Shown here one piece after another: positions 61,455 through 64,000 of a DNA stretch of 64,000 nucleotides (the first letter of the stretch is position 1; the number at the start of each line of letters is the position of its first letter). Under the pieces are notes generated by a model. The model was not told where the DNA came from. It searched no databases and saw only the letters and a list, made by a program, of their open reading frames with translations. Source of the stretch: Planococcus sp. MB-3u-03 (GTDB lineage Bacteria > Bacillota > Bacilli > Bacillales_A > Planococcaceae); the NCBI RefSeq assembly GCF_002833405.1, contig NZ_CP025135.1, positions 2,337,501-2,401,500 of the forward strand. Reading direction: 5' to 3'. The translations under genes were made by a program, and so were the position numbers.

Positions 61455-61766
61455 ATGCCCCGCTGCCAAAACTGTGATTTTAAATGGAGCTGGAAAGATG
61501 TGATGAAGCTCAGTTTGACAGGCAAGAAAGAATGCCCCAACATCCAGAAAAGACAATACGTATCCAGCAGATCGACCTTCTGGACCACCTTTTTAATTAC
61601 CATGGGCTTTCTCATCCCGATGAACGTGCTGCGGTCTTATTACGAAATTGGATGGCCGTTGATCATTCTCGCATTTTTGATTTATATACCGCTTGCTCTG
61701 TCACTCGCGCCTTTTCTCTATAAACTATCGAACACACACAAACGCTTCGGCAAAACGGTCGAATAG
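61455..61766 (+). CDS. CxxC-x19-CxxC membrane protein, paralogue 2 (second motif broken)
   Basis: The 103-residue protein is like its neighbours, but the second Cys pair reads CPNI, so one zinc ligand is lost. First motif: CQNC at residues 4-7, then FKWSWKDVMKLSL. Two membrane helices follow. GAAAGGAAG precedes the ATG. It may be degenerating. Confidence 0.78.
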   Translation: MPRCQNCDFKWSWKDVMKLSLTGKKECPNIQKRQYVSSRSTFWTTFLITMGFLIPMNVLRSYYEIGWPLIILAFLIYIPLALSLAPFLYKLSNTHKRFGKTVE

Positions 61767-61826
61767 CCGGCCAATTTAAGGTCTTTAAATCTCATGAATA
61801 ACTGCTTAACAGAAAGGATGAATCCT

Positions 61827-62123
61827 ATGGCCCGTTGCCAAAATTGCGGATTCCAGTGGGACTGGAAGGATATGTTCAAGCTCAGCCTTAAAGGGAAGAA
61901 AGAATGCCGAAACTGCCATACCCTCCAATACGCATCTCGTAAATCGAATTTTTGGAGCTATATGTTATTTCTCATCCCTTTTGTTCTCGTATTCAATTAT
62001 CTTCTTGTTTATAGAGAAGCCGGTTGGCCGATTCTCATCCTGATACTCATTATTTATGTAGCGATTGCTTCATTGCTCATACCGTTTTTTCTCAGGTTAT
62101 CGAATACGAAAAAAAGATTTTGA
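61827..62123 (+). CDS. CxxC-x19-CxxC membrane protein, paralogue 3
   Basis: The 98-residue protein has both motifs intact (CQNC and CRNC) and FQWDWKDMFKLSLKGKKE between them, then two membrane helices. ATG 61827 has AAAGGATG upstream. It is the most similar to paralogue 2, indicating a local duplication. Confidence 0.8.
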   Translation: MARCQNCGFQWDWKDMFKLSLKGKKECRNCHTLQYASRKSNFWSYMLFLIPFVLVFNYLLVYREAGWPILILILIIYVAIASLLIPFFLRLSNTKKRF

Positions 62124-62138
62124 GAAAATTTTTTCGCA

Positions 62139-62170
62139 TCAAAAAACACAGCCATGGACCGGCTGCGTTT
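62139..62170 (-). terminator. Terminator of the lipoprotein gene
   Basis: On the minus strand CGCAGCC / GGCTGTG is followed by six T, after the stop at 62182. Confidence 0.78.
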
Positions 62171-62181
62171 CAAAACTTCCG

Positions 62182-62808
62182 CTATCTGATGTCTTCGATT
62201 AACTGGTCTTTATCATGAAAATCAACCTTGCCTATTTTACCTTCTTCCGGGGCGATTGCCCTGCCTTCGAATTCATACTCAGCCGCTTCTCCATCTGCCG
62301 GTTCATACCATACCTTAAACGTAAAACTGTAAAGCTTCTCTCCATTGTCGCTTTGCACAATGTCGATGTCCGATGTGCTCAGTTGATACTCGCGTTCGCT
62401 AAAACTATAGTTAAAAGCACCGCTCCTGGAAAAATTATCGTACCCATTTTCGGTGAAATACTCTGCATAACTATCTTCCATATAATCCATCAAGTCTGTA
62501 TACTCCGCAGATTCTAGGAAAGCGTCATATTCTTCCTGATTCGGATCCACCGGTTGCTTGTCAGCCATGACGTTCCACAGATTCCTGTACGTTTCATCCG
62601 GCCCATTAAATTCTTTTTCGATCACCGAACGGATTGCTTCTTCGCTTTCATCCACGCCTGCTTCTTGTTCAGCCGGCTCCACCGATTCGATAGCTTCCGT
62701 ACTTTCCGCCGTCTCTTCAGTGGAACAGCCCACCAGGACCGAACTCAGAAAAAGCAATAGGACTGCCGATAGCGATAAATTTTTATAGAGATTTGCCCCT
62801 ATTTCCAT
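62182..62808 (-). CDS. Lipoprotein of unknown function
   Basis: The 208-residue protein has a lipoprotein signal (hydrophobic segment about 10-27, lipobox LVGC with Cys about 28) followed by a Glu-rich linker (STEETAESTEAIESVEPAEQEAGVDESEE) and a folded part (EFNGPDETYRNLWNVM, YSFSEREYQLSTSDIDIVQSDNGEKLYSFTFKVWYEPADG). It should be attached to the outer face of the membrane. GGGGAAA precedes ATG 62808. Confidence 0.8.
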   Translation of the reverse strand: MEIGANLYKNLSLSAVLLLFLSSVLVGCSTEETAESTEAIESVEPAEQEAGVDESEEAIRSVIEKEFNGPDETYRNLWNVMADKQPVDPNQEEYDAFLESAEYTDLMDYMEDSYAEYFTENGYDNFSRSGAFNYSFSEREYQLSTSDIDIVQSDNGEKLYSFTFKVWYEPADGEAAEYEFEGRAIAPEEGKIGKVDFHDKDQLIEDIR

Positions 62809-62992
62809 TATGATTTCCCCGCCTTCCCCTTTCGAATGTAAAACCGAACTTTGCAAAAGCTTGTAACCTATTTACGGGTTAATTCTTGAAAATATTCACT
62901 TTTCTTACAAATATGCAGAACATATATTACTCTTGATATGTCCACCCCGTTCTATCGCAATCGCCAAAAAACTTCCCGAAATACTAGTTGAG

Positions 62993-63030
62993 AATACAAA
63001 AAAACACCTGAACAAAACTGTTCAGGCGTT
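62993..63030 (-). terminator. Terminator of the gene at 63022
   Basis: GCCTGAACA / TGTTCAGG(T) is followed by seven T on the minus strand and overlaps the stop region. Confidence 0.85.
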
Positions 63031-63264
63031 GACTTTGGGTATCTCTTGATGCAAATAGCTGTCAATGAACTGCGTCGCTTCTTCAAGCGTGTGGTATGCC
63101 CACGTCATGTCGTTGGACACGTCGCGAATGACCAGTTCCCCGGTGCTTGGCTCACATTGAACGATAAGCGTCCTACCATCTTCGGAGTTGAAGGTCTGGG
63201 TTATGCGCACGCCGCGATATTCGAGAAGCGTAGATAGAAATGTGCGGATACTTTCTAACTTCAT
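63022..63264 (-). CDS. Small protein of unknown function, 80 residues
   Basis: A soluble protein with a beta-rich centre (RGVRITQTFNSEDGRTLIVQCEPSTGELVIRDVSNDMTWAYHTLEEATQFIDSYL). I do not recognise it. AAAGGGGC precedes ATG 63264, and a strong terminator follows. Confidence 0.62.
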   Translation of the reverse strand: MKLESIRTFLSTLLEYRGVRITQTFNSEDGRTLIVQCEPSTGELVIRDVSNDMTWAYHTLEEATQFIDSYLHQEIPKVNA

Positions 63265-63372
63265 ACGGAACGCCCCTTTCCGGTTTGTGGTCCGTGGCTC
63301 AAAATCCGTGCAGTCTTATGCTATTTCACATTATCATATTCAGAATAGTTGCACGAGAGTCTTTCTTCCTCT

Positions 63373-63525
63373 TTATTTACTAGAAAGTTCGACAAGAAAT
63401 GGATCAAATAGGTCCTCTTCCACTGCCATCTCCCAAATCGCGGAAGCCTCTTCTGTCTCCAGTAGTTCCTTTAGAATCACCTTCGAGGCTAAAGGATCAT
63501 GGCGCGCCGCCTGAGCACGGACCAA
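63373..63525 (-). CDS. Possible small ORF (50 residues), uncertain
   Basis: A frame from TTG 63525 gives a protein-like sequence (VRAQAARHDPLASKVILKELLETEEAS..., ending LVELSSK). There is no clear ribosome site and only a TTG start, so it may be a remnant of a larger gene. Amino-acid use looks natural rather than random. Confidence 0.3.
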   Translation of the reverse strand: MVRAQAARHDPLASKVILKELLETEEASAIWEMAVEEDLFDPFLVELSSK

Positions 63526-63534
63526 CTCGATTTA

Positions 63535-63575
63535 TAGAAACCGCCCTCGTCGATATGACAAGGGCGGTTGATTCG
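63535..63575 (-). terminator. Terminator downstream of the dehydrogenase-like gene
   Basis: AACCGCCCT / AGGGCGGTT encloses a 13-nt loop and is followed by TTCTAT after the stop at 63588. The T run is short. Confidence 0.7.
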
Positions 63576-63587
63576 TTTCTTCCAATA

Positions 63588-64000
63588 TTAAATAGCCAAG
63601 CCGCGCACTTGGCGGAATTCAGTGATGCGTTGGTCTTTGATGATGCCGTCTTCAATGACGATGGCCTGCTGGACCGTCTCGGAAATATGGCCTTCGAGCA
63701 ATTCATCAAGCATCGGCGCAAAGCCGGTGCTGAGCACTTTCGTGATGGTGTGCGGGAACATCGCCGGCGTGTTGTCGACAGCGTAATGGATGACTCCGTC
63801 CACCGTATATACCGGATTGTCGATCGTCGTCGGCGTCGACGTTTCGATCTCGAGTTCCGGGTCGCAGCTGACATCGATGATCATCGCGCCTTTTTTCAAG
63901 CGCTTCAGGTCTTCGCGATAAATGATGCGGTCGGTGCGTGTCGTGTCCCACATGATGCAGTTGACGAGCACGTCATAATCGACCATCTTCTCACGGAACA
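63588..64000 (-). CDS. Partial N5-(carboxyethyl)ornithine synthase/alanine dehydrogenase-like protein
   Basis: Only the C-terminal 136 or so residues are in the window; the 5' part lies beyond 64000. The sequence DVLVNCIMWDTTRTDRIIYREDLKRLKKGAMIIDVSCDPELEIETS and HYAVDNTPAMFPHTITKVLS is typical of the AlaDH/PNT C-terminal Rossmann region and best recalls carboxyethylornithine synthase type proteins, which make N-carboxyethyl amino acids with NADPH. The exact substrate is uncertain. Confidence 0.62.
   Translation of the reverse strand, partial: FREKMVDYDVLVNCIMWDTTRTDRIIYREDLKRLKKGAMIIDVSCDPELEIETSTPTTIDNPVYTVDGVIHYAVDNTPAMFPHTITKVLSTGFAPMLDELLEGHISETVQQAIVIEDGIIKDQRITEFRQVRGLAI

Overview
The window looks like chromosomal DNA of a low-to-mid G+C Gram-positive bacterium. 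Shine-Dalgarno sequences are strong (AGGAGG type), GTG and TTG starts are common, the glycerol regulon is controlled by GlpP, and there are LtaS-type, VanZ, DUF421, DUF2512 and CWB2-repeat proteins. Gene content and style suggest Planococcaceae (Planococcus or a relative); this is inference, because no rRNA or marker gene is present. No tRNA, rRNA or CRISPR array was seen.

Layout. 1-3.5 kb: small secreted protein, PAP2-like protein and a subtilisin-type protease anchored by CWB2 repeats. 3.7-8.8 kb: glpP-glpF-glpK-glpD on the minus strand, with a cre site inside the glpF promoter and two leader terminators that share sequence elements. 8.9-12.6 kb: MBL hydrolase, an IS3-family element inserted in the loop of a shared terminator, GNAT enzyme and flavin reductase. 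12.9-14.5 kb: DUF2157/GDYXXLXY membrane pair. 14.6-22.8 kb: a minus-strand surface-polysaccharide operon (MurJ/Wzx-like flippase, polymerase-like protein, degenerate UDP-sugar dehydrogenase, priming sugar transferase, two GT4 enzymes, HPr-kinase-like protein). 23.8-33.9 kb: an accessory island with four FemAB-like proteins, two ATP-grasp proteins, HmoB and a beta-helix protein, interspersed with structured repeats. 34-43 kb: amidase with a coupled small partner, SDR/TetR pair, GGDEF-EAL protein, HEPN-like protein. 43.4-52.9 kb: Lrp regulator, MBL hydrolase, MalY-type lyase, LtaS-like enzyme, membrane proteins and a broken diguanylate cyclase. 52.9-64 kb: a frameshifted CWB2 protein, a helicase-nuclease-LexA-type protease fusion, an orphan antitoxin, three tandem CxxC membrane proteins, and a dehydrogenase cut by the window edge.

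How the parts work together. Five promoters, in front of the polysaccharide operon, the FemAB operon, the lone FemAB gene, the beta-helix gene and the CWB2 protein gene, share one architecture: paired TTTAACC-like heptamers on an 11-bp period (10 bp in one), then 9 bp, then a TAGGAT-like -10. I infer one response regulator of the PhoP/WalR type that switches a cell-surface programme.

Most notable: (1) an 808-residue SF1 helicase + PD-(D/E)xK-like nuclease + LexA-type S24 self-cleaving domain; (2) the five-promoter surface regulon; (3) eight copies of an approximately 91-nt repeat with a constant 33-nt hairpin and compensatory base changes; (4) an IS that splits a bidirectional terminator and carries its own; (5) three single-base lesions (two in A runs, one stop codon) in surface or signalling genes.
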